A stretch of 26,386 nt of DNA from a virus. The notes below the pieces were generated by a model. That model did no database searches. It had not been told where the DNA came from and was given only the letters and a program-made list of their open reading frames with translations. This document shows positions 7,382 through 14,677 of the stretch, in pieces (position 1 is the first letter of the stretch; each line of letters opens with the position of its first letter). A program made the translations under genes and the position numbers. The DNA lies in IMG/VR virus record IMGVR_UViG_3300032236_000653, positions 1 through 26,386 of that record. The stretch is one strand, 5' to 3'.

Positions 7382-7781
7382 ATGGTACCTCCGTTATTAC
7401 ATCACCAGATTGGCTAAGAATATCAGTTTTAATACTTACAGTCTCAGGGTTCGCAGAAGAACCGTACTTATAATTGATTACGATGTTTAAATGCCCGTCT
7501 ATAGGGTCAAGTTTTACATCTGTGTTCAACAGGGTCAGATACGGAAACCAATCACTAAACCCCGCAGAGACCTCCTGTTGTATTAAAGAGCTGGCTGCTG
7601 AGATGTTCTCAAATACACTGCCTTTTATATGGGTACCGTAACGTGGGCGCATAACACGCTCACTTGTATAGGTCATCATCGCAAGGACAATTCGGTCTTG
7701 AATTATCTTCTTTTGGTCCAAAGTACTTGCCACCGCACCATTAACGTCAAAAGAAAATGGCAAAGAGATTGCTTTACTCAT
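7368..7781 (-). CDS. gp25-like baseplate wedge protein (lysozyme-like fold family)
   Basis: A 137-aa protein with the GPW/gp25 family plan: LPFSFDVNGAVAST, then IIQDRIVLAMMTYTSERVMRPRYGTHI, where R-P-x-Y-G-(T/S) is the family hallmark, and a C-terminal region VKLDPIDGHLNIVINYKY. T4 gp25 / Afp9 proteins link the wedge core to the sheath and nucleate sheath assembly. The start at 7781 overlaps the OB-spike gene by 8 nt and the end overlaps the baseplate-J gene by 14 nt, the usual tight order hub-spike-gp25-gp6. Confidence 0.92.
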   Translation of the reverse strand: MSKAISLPFSFDVNGAVASTLDQKKIIQDRIVLAMMTYTSERVMRPRYGTHIKGSVFENISAASSLIQQEVSAGFSDWFPYLTLLNTDVKLDPIDGHLNIVINYKYGSSANPETVSIKTDILSQSGDVITEVPYGNQ

Positions 7782-8130
7782 TCAGTCCTACTCCCATCCA
7801 TACTGGAAAATTAGGGTCTCCAGCAATAAACATAACCCAAACTTTTTGTCCTATTTTTGGAACTTTTACATGGTCAGAGTGAGAAGCATTCAATGTAACT
7901 GTATGCGTATGCGCAGATAATCCTGATAAAGCGCTACTACTTGTAACCACATCTGTGTGAGCATCATGAGTAGAGTTGTCTGTAACAGGCAGACATGCTG
8001 CTGACCAGTTAGTCTCGTAATCTCCCAAAACTTGTGGCACTTTTAATTTAATCTTATATAAATTATCTGGGTCTTCATTATTGGTACAAAGACCTTCATA
8101 GATGCCATAAAACCTTTTATCGTATGTCAT
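7774..8130 (-). CDS. gp5-like OB-fold spike protein
   Basis: A 118-aa protein starting FYGIYEGLCTNNEDPDNLYKI and containing KLKVPQVLGDYETNWSAACLP. This is the N-terminal OB-fold pattern of T4 gp5, VgrG and Afp8 (Y.G.V....DP...gRvkV..P). It continues to KVPKIGQKVWVMFIAGDP and PVWMGVG. A His/Ser-rich loop (about 52-85: THDAHTDVV, SAHTHTVTL, SHSDH) interrupts the fold. No triple-stranded beta-helix or PAAR tip follows, so this is a minimal hub-capping OB protein; the tip must come from another gene or from the His-rich loop. It overlaps both neighbours (hub gene by 4 nt, gp25 by 8 nt). Confidence 0.85.
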   Translation of the reverse strand: MTYDKRFYGIYEGLCTNNEDPDNLYKIKLKVPQVLGDYETNWSAACLPVTDNSTHDAHTDVVTSSSALSGLSAHTHTVTLNASHSDHVKVPKIGQKVWVMFIAGDPNFPVWMGVGLNE

Positions 8131-9458
8131 AGGATACCTGGAGTTCTATTTAATAATCTTTTTGGTTGAGCGCTTGTGCTCTTATTTGATTGCTGTACAG
8201 GGTTAAGGTTAGCAGTCGCCGTTTTCCAAACAGGGCTGCTTAAATTACTTTTAGCTCTATTTTTTACGTTACCAAATGAACCTTTATTTTGAGGACCTAA
8301 GTTTGGTGCTACTTTTACAATCCTAGTTTTAGGTACAACATTTGTTTGACGAACGCCTGGGATTATGGTTCTTGATGCTCTAGAATTTGTTTTTTGAACA
8401 ACGTTGCCGTTATTCCATTTAGTAGACGGTCCTAATGAGTCAGAGCCTAAATAAAGAACAGTTGTGTATTTATGGCTATTTCTTTTCTCTTCTACAACAA
8501 TGTGTTGGGTTCCAAGCACCGTCCAATAGCCTGAATATAAAGAACCAACACCCTCTAAATATACTGGAAGGTCTGGGCGTAGAAATGGGTCTCCAGCTAC
8601 TTCAGCTACTGCCCTATAAGGAAATTGACTTCTATTTTCCGCGGCCTCAGATTCATATTGAGCAATTGCTGCATTAGTAGCCACAACACTTGTGTCATAT
8701 TTATCAAAAAACTCACGAGAATACTTTAATTTAGTATTTTTATTAGGTTTTTGAGAAGTAGATGAGATATTACTATTTGTTGCAGAATCAAACCCAGAAA
8801 TAGCAATAGCAGCTTTACTATCTCCATCGTATTCTAATGATTCACTTATAGTTGGAGAAAAAGAATAAATTGTAGAACCGCTAGGGTCATTAGCATCCCG
8901 CATTACAAACAATGGTGCTTCACTTTTTTTATTTTCATATTCGTGAAGGAGCGGTTGAAAGTAAATTTCAGTGTTTTCAGTACGCAGACTATAACCAGAT
9001 TGCTTAGCTAATCTGACCATTAATTCCCAATCTGTATGGCCAGCTTGAGATACCTGATCATAGATGCGTGGATGAGGTACAGTATATGCCGCAAAACCAT
9101 GAGCATTAGCAATATTTTGAATTATTCCATCAGCCGATAGGTTAGTCCATACTTTTTGAGATTGATTTTTTAACAACATAGACGAGCTTAAAACCACTAC
9201 TTCTGTTAAAAAAGAACCAGGTTCCCGATTTACATTAACGTGGTGAACATACCCATAAAATGTTCTTGCTTTTCCAGAATCATTTAAAGTAAATGTAACA
9301 GGAGAGCCGTTTTGTACAACATCATATTCAATTCCCCAATCTCTAAATTGAAGTACAGCTATCTCATGTTCGTATCTAGTTTGGTAAAAGTCTAAAGAAT
9401 ACACATGGGCTGGTGGGGTTGATGTGTCAGGAAAGCTGGCAACTACGTAATTAAACAT
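8127..9458 (-). CDS. Baseplate hub protein (gp27 / late control D-like)
   Basis: A 443-aa hub protein. The first 340 residues show the GpD/gp27 plan: SLDFYQTRYEHEIAVLQFRD, then FTLNDSGKARTFYGYVHHVN, SLRTENTEIYFQPLLHEY and a C-terminal YSGYWTVLGTQHIVVEEKR segment. In contractile tails this trimer joins the tube to the spike. After residue 350 the sequence becomes basic and low in complexity (TKWNNGNVVQKTNSRASR, then many Asn/Ser/Lys), a probably disordered tail of about 90 residues that is unusual for the family. The gene overlaps the LysM gene by 8 nt and the OB-spike gene by 4 nt. Together with the OB protein it equals a split Afp8/VgrG. Confidence 0.87.
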   Translation of the reverse strand: MFNYVVASFPDTSTPPAHVYSLDFYQTRYEHEIAVLQFRDWGIEYDVVQNGSPVTFTLNDSGKARTFYGYVHHVNVNREPGSFLTEVVVLSSSMLLKNQSQKVWTNLSADGIIQNIANAHGFAAYTVPHPRIYDQVSQAGHTDWELMVRLAKQSGYSLRTENTEIYFQPLLHEYENKKSEAPLFVMRDANDPSGSTIYSFSPTISESLEYDGDSKAAIAISGFDSATNSNISSTSQKPNKNTKLKYSREFFDKYDTSVVATNAAIAQYESEAAENRSQFPYRAVAEVAGDPFLRPDLPVYLEGVGSLYSGYWTVLGTQHIVVEEKRNSHKYTTVLYLGSDSLGPSTKWNNGNVVQKTNSRASRTIIPGVRQTNVVPKTRIVKVAPNLGPQNKGSFGNVKNRAKSNLSSPVWKTATANLNPVQQSNKSTSAQPKRLLNRTPGIL

Positions 9459-9732
9459 TTGGTATCTTTAATACTGTGCCAGTAGGGATGTTTGTAAAGT
9501 CTGTTATTTGAGGGTTGTACTCAGGTATCAACCACCAAGCTTGTGGGTTTTTATAATATTTAGCCGCTATTTGCTCAAGGCGTTCCCCTTGAACATATGT
9601 GTGCTCATAGTAGGTGACTTTACCAATGTCACTAAACTCATAAAATACAATAGGGTTTGAACTGCCGTGCAACTTTGTAGAAACAAAGTCAACAACTGAG
9701 TATTCGTATCTAGAGCCTTTGTATATAGTCAT
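9451..9732 (-). CDS. LysM-domain baseplate protein (gp53-like)
   Basis: A 93-aa protein whose C-terminal half is a LysM-like domain: HTYVQGERLEQIAAKYYKN, then QAWWLIPEYNPQ, ending GTVLKIPNV. LysM proteins in contractile tails (T4 gp53, gpX of P2, the C-terminal LysM of Afp7) clamp wedges to the hub or sit at the tube initiator. The N-terminal 40 residues (YKGSRYEYSVVDFVSTKLHG) form a short beta region. The gene lies between the tube-initiator-like gene and the hub, exactly where Afp7 carries LysM as part of one longer protein. Confidence 0.87.
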   Translation of the reverse strand: MTIYKGSRYEYSVVDFVSTKLHGSSNPIVFYEFSDIGKVTYYEHTYVQGERLEQIAAKYYKNPQAWWLIPEYNPQITDFTNIPTGTVLKIPNV

Positions 9733-9734
9733 AG

Positions 9735-10949
9735 TTAGTTCTTACTCGTTAGGGCTACGCGTGAGAAGCCGTTGAAGGTGACTGTTACTTCGGTGTGGAT
9801 AGGTATCATATCCTCAGTAAACATCGTATGGTTTACATTAAGGCTTTCAATCCAACCCACATAAGACAAGCTATCTGGATTTGGTCCTAATTTTAAAGCA
9901 ATAGCTGTTGGAGACAAAAACGCTAAATCTGCTGTTTGTCGTCCCAAACCATTTGCCCATACTTTTCCTTTTTGACCAGAGCCGTTAATCATTTTATAAA
10001 TGTATTCAACGTCAGCCATTGTTCCCATAGTCATTAAATCTTTTAGTTGATCTGCTGGGTCTTCTTTAGGGTTAGGGGTTGAAGGGTACCCATTTGTATA
10101 ATATTTAGATGCAATATCAGACAAAATATTTTTAGTAATATTTAATGAACTTGCGGTAGTTGAATAATATGAAAATAAACCTTTTAAAAATGCAAAATCG
10201 TTTACTCTATCAATTGTTATAGTAAATTGAATAGATTCCATTGCTGTAAACAACCCGTTTAAACTTGCGTGCTTATCTAGTAAGCTTGGAACTACATTTG
10301 AATTTCTAGTCAACACCGTTTGAAAAGCTTGAGGATTCCATAAAAACTGAAAACCCCAATAGTTGTCTTGAGGCGTTGTTTTATACACGTCCCCAACAGC
10401 AGTTTGAGAAGCTGTTGAGCCAGCGGTATTTGCTCCAAGTAAAATACCAGCATCTGTTGTGTCAGCCCCACCGTAATACCACATAATAGCTCGGCGCTTG
10501 CTATGGTCTACAGAATTGCTATTTACATAGTTTGATGTGTTTAAATTGGCAGGGTTTATTGGCAAACTCCATTGGTGCGGAGGTAGGTTAAACTTCATTT
10601 GATTTGGCGTTGTATAAATTACAGAAGTATCGCTAGTCGTACTTGTTGTTGTTTTTGAACTAGGTTTTACTTGTTTTTGACGTTCAAGATATGCTTGTAC
10701 GTATGCGCCAGAACCATATGTAGGAACAGCGTCTGCATGCACTTGTTGATACGATTTTCCTTTTTTAGCGGCATCAATATAGCCAGCCCACGCAGGGTTT
10801 ACATAATTTGTATCAGGTTTTAATGTTGGAAGCGTGGCTTTTTTATAGGTGTTTCCTTGCCCAGTTACACCAGCCCATGCAGGATTACTCCAACCCGTGC
10901 TAGTTCCTGCAGCGGCGCCTTTTCCTGAACTTAAAGGTTTTGATGTCAT
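9735..10949 (-). CDS. Tube-initiator-like baseplate protein (Afp7-type)
   Basis: A 404-aa protein. Residues 150-404 resemble the tube-initiator (CIS-tube/Afp7) domain: KFNLPPHQWSLPINP, then FQFLWNPQAFQTVLTRN, and a C-terminal YVGWIESLNVNHTMFTEDMI followed by PIHTEVTVTFNGF, typical of the tube-like barrel that connects hub to tail tube. The N-terminal 130 residues are low in complexity and probably flexible, with two NPAWAG motifs (22-27 and 51-56) 29 residues apart. The LysM usually fused to Afp7 proteins is encoded by the next gene. Starts at ATG 10949, two bases after the tape-measure stop. Confidence 0.75.
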   Translation of the reverse strand: MTSKPLSSGKGAAAGTSTGWSNPAWAGVTGQGNTYKKATLPTLKPDTNYVNPAWAGYIDAAKKGKSYQQVHADAVPTYGSGAYVQAYLERQKQVKPSSKTTTSTTSDTSVIYTTPNQMKFNLPPHQWSLPINPANLNTSNYVNSNSVDHSKRRAIMWYYGGADTTDAGILLGANTAGSTASQTAVGDVYKTTPQDNYWGFQFLWNPQAFQTVLTRNSNVVPSLLDKHASLNGLFTAMESIQFTITIDRVNDFAFLKGLFSYYSTTASSLNITKNILSDIASKYYTNGYPSTPNPKEDPADQLKDLMTMGTMADVEYIYKMINGSGQKGKVWANGLGRQTADLAFLSPTAIALKLGPNPDSLSYVGWIESLNVNHTMFTEDMIPIHTEVTVTFNGFSRVALTSKN

Positions 10950-10950
10950 A

Positions 10951-13032
10951 TTAACTCTTACCTAGATTCTTGATAGCGTCCGCAACAGCGGCTCCAGTTT
11001 TGTTAGGGTCTTTAGCAGCAGTTATTTGTATAGTAACTCCACCAAGATTATAGTTGTAACTAGCGCCAGTGGCACCACCAGTAGCACCGCTAAATGCAGC
11101 AGCCTGTGCAGCTTCAAATCTAGCAGCTGCTGTGGCATCACGAACACTCATTGACATAGCAGAACTGCCGCCGACAGAAACCCCACCAGCATCAGATATG
11201 CCAAGTTTTCTAGCTGTATTAGTCCAAGCATTGCTCCACACAGTTCCACCATGGGAGATGTCGTATGCAATTTTAGCGTTAATTGCTGGGTCATAGAGGC
11301 TCTGTGGTCCCTTATAACCAATAGATGCATAGTCTTTTAAATATTGAGCGTTTCTTTGTTGCCCTAAATTGCCAATCATGTTAATTTGAAATAGGCCTTG
11401 AGAATAATCTCCTGTACTAGAGGTGTTATTTAGCGCCCCAGTGCGACCCCCAGACTCCATACGAGCAACTTTAAACGCGGTATCTAGAGAACTACCTTTA
11501 AATCCTGCGGCTTTAAGTACGTTCTTTAATTGATCGTCAGACAATGCGGTTTTAGGACCAGATGCTCCATAAGAAGATGCCCCACCACCATCAGCTTTGA
11601 ACATGCTGTTAGGTAAAACAGTTCCATCTGTTTTAGGAATAAATAGTTCAGGACCCTTTTCACCAACAACATAAGGCATTGATTTGTCAGCTGGTCCACC
11701 TTCAGCTAAAAATCCAGCAAGTAAAAATGGCAATATTTTTTCTACTATGGCTGGCATTTCTTTTCCAAAAATAGATGATGTTCCACCCTTAAGTAAAGAA
11801 CTTAATCCAAAACCGCCACCAAGTTTTAAAGCCGAGCCCATAGCTCCATTACCAAGCCCTGTTACTCCTGACAAAAATCCTTTACCGCCGCCTAGCACAG
11901 CTGTTAGGTCACTCATAGCAGCGGCTAAATTATTCATACCAGTTCCAATGTCAGCCGCTCCAGCGTAGCCACCAGCGGTAGCTGCAGCTGTAGAAACAAG
12001 TGTTCCAGTTGCAGCGGCATTTTGACTAGCAATGTTTCTTACGGTTGCTGATTGAATTCCAGCTTTAACCATTTCAGAGGTTGTTATATTACCTAATGGC
12101 TTTCCACCAAAACTTGCTTTTGCAAGAAGTGCATCAGAAACCATTTTAATCATAACTGGGTCTCCATTGAAGAGACCGTTTAACATATTATAAATACCGT
12201 AGCCAGGTTGCATAGAGTATTGAAGCGACTGCTTATCCATACCTTGACCGTTACTATTGCGGCTAATGAAAGCCCAAATCTTATCTACCATCTGCGGGAA
12301 TGGAAGCATTGTTCCATCAGATTGACGGATATTAATACCAATTGTGCGGGCAAGGTTAACGGTATTAGCAGAGTTCATAGTTCCACCAATGGCAGAAGTT
12401 GCTTCAGTAATACCGATACCTGGGGTTATTTGAGAAGCTGTAGCTGCTCCTTGCATAACTTGATTAAGGTTACCAACGCCAGTAAGTCCTGTGCTCTGAG
12501 CCATAAGTAAAGCTCTTGTGGTATCCATGTTATTTAAAGCAAAGCCTTGCTTAGCAAGTTGCTTTTGCAGTGAATTTACCGCTGCTGGATTTCCCCCGCC
12601 TATTCCATAGAAAGCAGAGCGTTGTGTTAAGAAATCTTGTTCAACCGCGGTTGGTACGCTAGGCATAGCGTTACTAGCAATTTTGGCAAGGGGTATGGAT
12701 GCAGATGCGTACATGGCAGACCTAGAGCGACCATTGTCTGCAATTACGTTATCGTTGCCGCCGTTACCGCCAGCCGCTCCACCGCCAGTGGAAGGCACAT
12801 CATTAGCGCCTTGAGATACTTTTTGAGAAGCTTGAGAGCTTAGAGGTCGTCCGTTTCTATCAACTAGACCACCAAAGGCATTAGCGCTCCCGTTAAGAAG
12901 CGTTGCCATTTTTTGAATCTTTGGAAGTAAGGTGTTTTCAATTACGTTGGCTAAACCAAGTAAATCATTTTTAAGGTTGGTAACGGTACGAGACATGCCG
13001 CCTAGACTAAAGGCGGTTTTGATATCGTCCAT
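10951..13032 (-). CDS. Tail tape measure protein with lytic transglycosylase domain
   Basis: A 693-aa protein between the tail chaperone genes and the baseplate genes, the standard place of the tape measure. The middle is Ala/Gly-rich and helical, with a hydrophobic stretch (about 425-445, KILPFLLAGFLAEGG). The motif VGEKGPELFIPKTDGTVLPN (456-475) is common near the C-terminus of tape measure proteins. Residues 505-600 form an SLT/GH23-like lysozyme domain: ARMESGG with candidate catalytic Glu526, then GDYSQGLFQINM and AYDISHGG. Tape measures set tail length and some digest peptidoglycan during DNA entry. At the usual 0.15 nm per residue, the length suits a tail of roughly 100 nm or less. The start overlaps the previous stop (TAATG). 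Confidence 0.9.
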   Translation of the reverse strand: MDDIKTAFSLGGMSRTVTNLKNDLLGLANVIENTLLPKIQKMATLLNGSANAFGGLVDRNGRPLSSQASQKVSQGANDVPSTGGGAAGGNGGNDNVIADNGRSRSAMYASASIPLAKIASNAMPSVPTAVEQDFLTQRSAFYGIGGGNPAAVNSLQKQLAKQGFALNNMDTTRALLMAQSTGLTGVGNLNQVMQGAATASQITPGIGITEATSAIGGTMNSANTVNLARTIGINIRQSDGTMLPFPQMVDKIWAFISRNSNGQGMDKQSLQYSMQPGYGIYNMLNGLFNGDPVMIKMVSDALLAKASFGGKPLGNITTSEMVKAGIQSATVRNIASQNAAATGTLVSTAAATAGGYAGAADIGTGMNNLAAAMSDLTAVLGGGKGFLSGVTGLGNGAMGSALKLGGGFGLSSLLKGGTSSIFGKEMPAIVEKILPFLLAGFLAEGGPADKSMPYVVGEKGPELFIPKTDGTVLPNSMFKADGGGASSYGASGPKTALSDDQLKNVLKAAGFKGSSLDTAFKVARMESGGRTGALNNTSSTGDYSQGLFQINMIGNLGQQRNAQYLKDYASIGYKGPQSLYDPAINAKIAYDISHGGTVWSNAWTNTARKLGISDAGGVSVGGSSAMSMSVRDATAAARFEAAQAAAFSGATGGATGASYNYNLGGVTIQITAAKDPNKTGAAVADAIKNLGKS

Positions 13033-13034
13033 TA

Positions 13035-13229
13035 TTATTTCCTACCTCTTCTACTTCGTTCTATCCAATTTAACCGTTCTCTAGCGGACATAGATTTAAT
13101 GTCCGCTAAAGTCCATCCAGTAAAAGTTCTAGTTAGAATCTCGTACTGGTCAAGCAGGTTTTCGTAATCTTTTTCGCTATACGCGAAACAAATCAACAAG
13201 ACTAAGTGGTAGAGCGATAAACTCACCAC
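13035..13229 (-). CDS. Second tail chaperone ORF, overlapping in another frame
   Basis: This frame overlaps the end of the gp26-like gene by 53 nt. It is in the +1 (equivalently -2) frame and is open from 13247. Its C-terminal part, SEKDYENLLDQYEILTRTFT then GWTLADIKSMSARERLNWIE, has the GW...EI..M...ER..WI pattern of second tail-chaperone ORFs. The start is uncertain. GTG 13229, or GTG 13226 with AAGG six bases upstream, would give separate initiation. Alternatively, ribosomes shift frame near the upstream TAG, as in gpG-gpT type systems, giving a fused product. The N-terminal hydrophobic residues read from GTG (LYHLVLLICFAY) may not be real protein. The gene ends in TAATG at the tape measure start. 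Confidence 0.65.
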   Translation of the reverse strand: MVSLSLYHLVLLICFAYSEKDYENLLDQYEILTRTFTGWTLADIKSMSARERLNWIERSRRGRK

Positions 13230-13968
13230 AAGCCTTGCAAGCCTTCTTCACCTCCCCAAGGCGTGGGCCTGGGTTACGTGAAATAATCTCTTCAACAATC
13301 TTTGAGCGGTCTTGCATACCCAAAGAAAGAACAGTGCTTGCGCCCATTGATGGTTCATCATTTACAGCTAATACACAACCAGCTAATAGGACCGTATTAA
13401 GTTCTGCCGCGGTTTTATCAGCGTTCTCCAATAGTTTCTTTTGAGTAATACCTGTTGGAAGACCTACTGTGACATAGCCCTTCTTGGTCTTTACTCTCCA
13501 TTCTCTATCAGAGATAGCATCATCTAGCTTCTTTACTGGTACATCTTCGGTTAGGTCAATTGATACTTCTTGCTCTACTCCGCAGCTGCCGCATTGGGTA
13601 CCTAGTTCAATAGTCTCTCCAAAAGTAATCTTTCGGATGCCTACCAAAATAGCGTCACGATCACCAGATAGTAGAGTGTCAAGGTCAGCTAAAGTAGCTT
13701 CTCTTGATCCAACTTTTACCAAACCGCGTTGAAGAAGAATACTAAGAGCTTTACCCGTAGTTGATGCTTTAGCAATAGCTTCTTCATCAACACCGTTTAG
13801 TTCTCTTACTTCTACTGTAGTAACTAAAGCTCCGTTATCTACAAAGCCTCCTGGTAGTTGTACTTCAGGTCCTGAAGGAGCCTTGGTCGCTACGACCTGT
13901 GCAGGCTCCTCCATTGCTTTTTGTACATACTGATTTACTAGTTCTGCATCTGTAATTGTTGTTGTCAC
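13177..13968 (-). CDS. Tail assembly chaperone / T4 gp26-like baseplate protein
   Basis: A 263-aa protein between tube and tape measure genes, where contractile phages encode tail chaperones or T4 gp26-type proteins. Recognisable parts are VEVRELNGVDEEAIAKA, LLQRGLVKVG, LSGDRDAILVGIRKITFGE and two CxxC pairs (Cys126/Cys129 in CGSCG, and Cys244/Cys247 in CKACG) that probably bind zinc. The start is GTG 13968 with AGGAG eight bases upstream; no ATG in frame fits as well. The end overlaps a second ORF in another frame, the arrangement expected for chaperone pairs. It is assigned from position and pattern and not fully certain. Confidence 0.75.
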   Translation of the reverse strand: MTTTITDAELVNQYVQKAMEEPAQVVATKAPSGPEVQLPGGFVDNGALVTTVEVRELNGVDEEAIAKASTTGKALSILLQRGLVKVGSREATLADLDTLLSGDRDAILVGIRKITFGETIELGTQCGSCGVEQEVSIDLTEDVPVKKLDDAISDREWRVKTKKGYVTVGLPTGITQKKLLENADKTAAELNTVLLAGCVLAVNDEPSMGASTVLSLGMQDRSKIVEEIISRNPGPRLGEVKKACKACGEFIALPLSLVDLFRV

Positions 13969-13993
13969 GTCTTGTTCTCCTATTAATTAGTTA

Positions 13994-14662
13994 TTAGTAT
14001 AAGTTTTCGTTTGAAAGGTCGGTTGGTGTTCCATCTCCCTTTACAAAGTAAGCAGAGATTCCTTCGTGAACTAGTTGCATTGTTTCAAATAGAAGTGCTC
14101 CATTTGTAGCATCTAGGTCAGTGTAGTTAAGAGAAGTAATCCAAGCGTTATGGATTTTGAACTTCATCTTTGGGACATCTTTGTTTGCATTTGTATTTGG
14201 GTGATCATTTACGCTGATAACAATATCAACACGGAAATTGCCGCCAGAAAAGCTTGGAGCATTTGCCGATAGAGAGTTGTTCAGACCTGAACCTTGGGCA
14301 GCTGAGAAGAGGCCACGCATCCAAGCAAGAGCTTGGTCGTTTCCAAATAGAACTCCGCGGCTAAAGGTTACTGGTGTAAATGTTGTCATTCCTGGAATCT
14401 GGTGAACAGTGGTGTTGTAGCCACCTTCACGGTATTGGATGTTTTGAGTGTTAATGCTCAATCCACCAATACTGCTGAAACCGCCTACCCAACCAGTTGA
14501 CTTACCTGATGAAGGAGGGGTTACTGTTCCATTTGCGTCAATGATACGACCATCAAATGGGTCTCCTCCACCAGCTGTGGTAAAGGATGCGGTAAATCTA
14601 AACCCACGTAATGGGTCTGTTACCAGACTTGAGTTGTATGTGCTTAGGGTTGAACTTGCCAT
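13994..14662 (-). CDS. Tail tube protein (T4 gp19-like)
   Basis: A 222-aa protein directly after the sheath gene. It shows the tube family plan: SLVTDPLRGFRFTASFTT, then FSSIGGLSINTQNIQYREGG, VHQIPGMTTFTPVTFSRGVL and ALAWMRGLFSAAQ, followed by FKIHNAWITSLNYTDLDATN and MQLVHEGISAYF. Hexameric rings of this protein form the inner tube that the sheath drives through the host envelope. A strong AAGGAG site precedes ATG 14662. It is longer than a minimal T4 gp19 (163 aa) because of a Gly/Ser-rich loop near residues 40-60 and another near 125-145. Confidence 0.93.
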   Translation of the reverse strand: MASSTLSTYNSSLVTDPLRGFRFTASFTTAGGGDPFDGRIIDANGTVTPPSSGKSTGWVGGFSSIGGLSINTQNIQYREGGYNTTVHQIPGMTTFTPVTFSRGVLFGNDQALAWMRGLFSAAQGSGLNNSLSANAPSFSGGNFRVDIVISVNDHPNTNANKDVPKMKFKIHNAWITSLNYTDLDATNGALLFETMQLVHEGISAYFVKGDGTPTDLSNENLY

Positions 14663-14677
14663 TTTTACCTATCTCCT

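Noticed and set aside
11684-12843. Plus-strand ORFs opposite the tape measure gene
   Set aside because: They are short, overlap a well-supported gene and show no domain or ribosome site.
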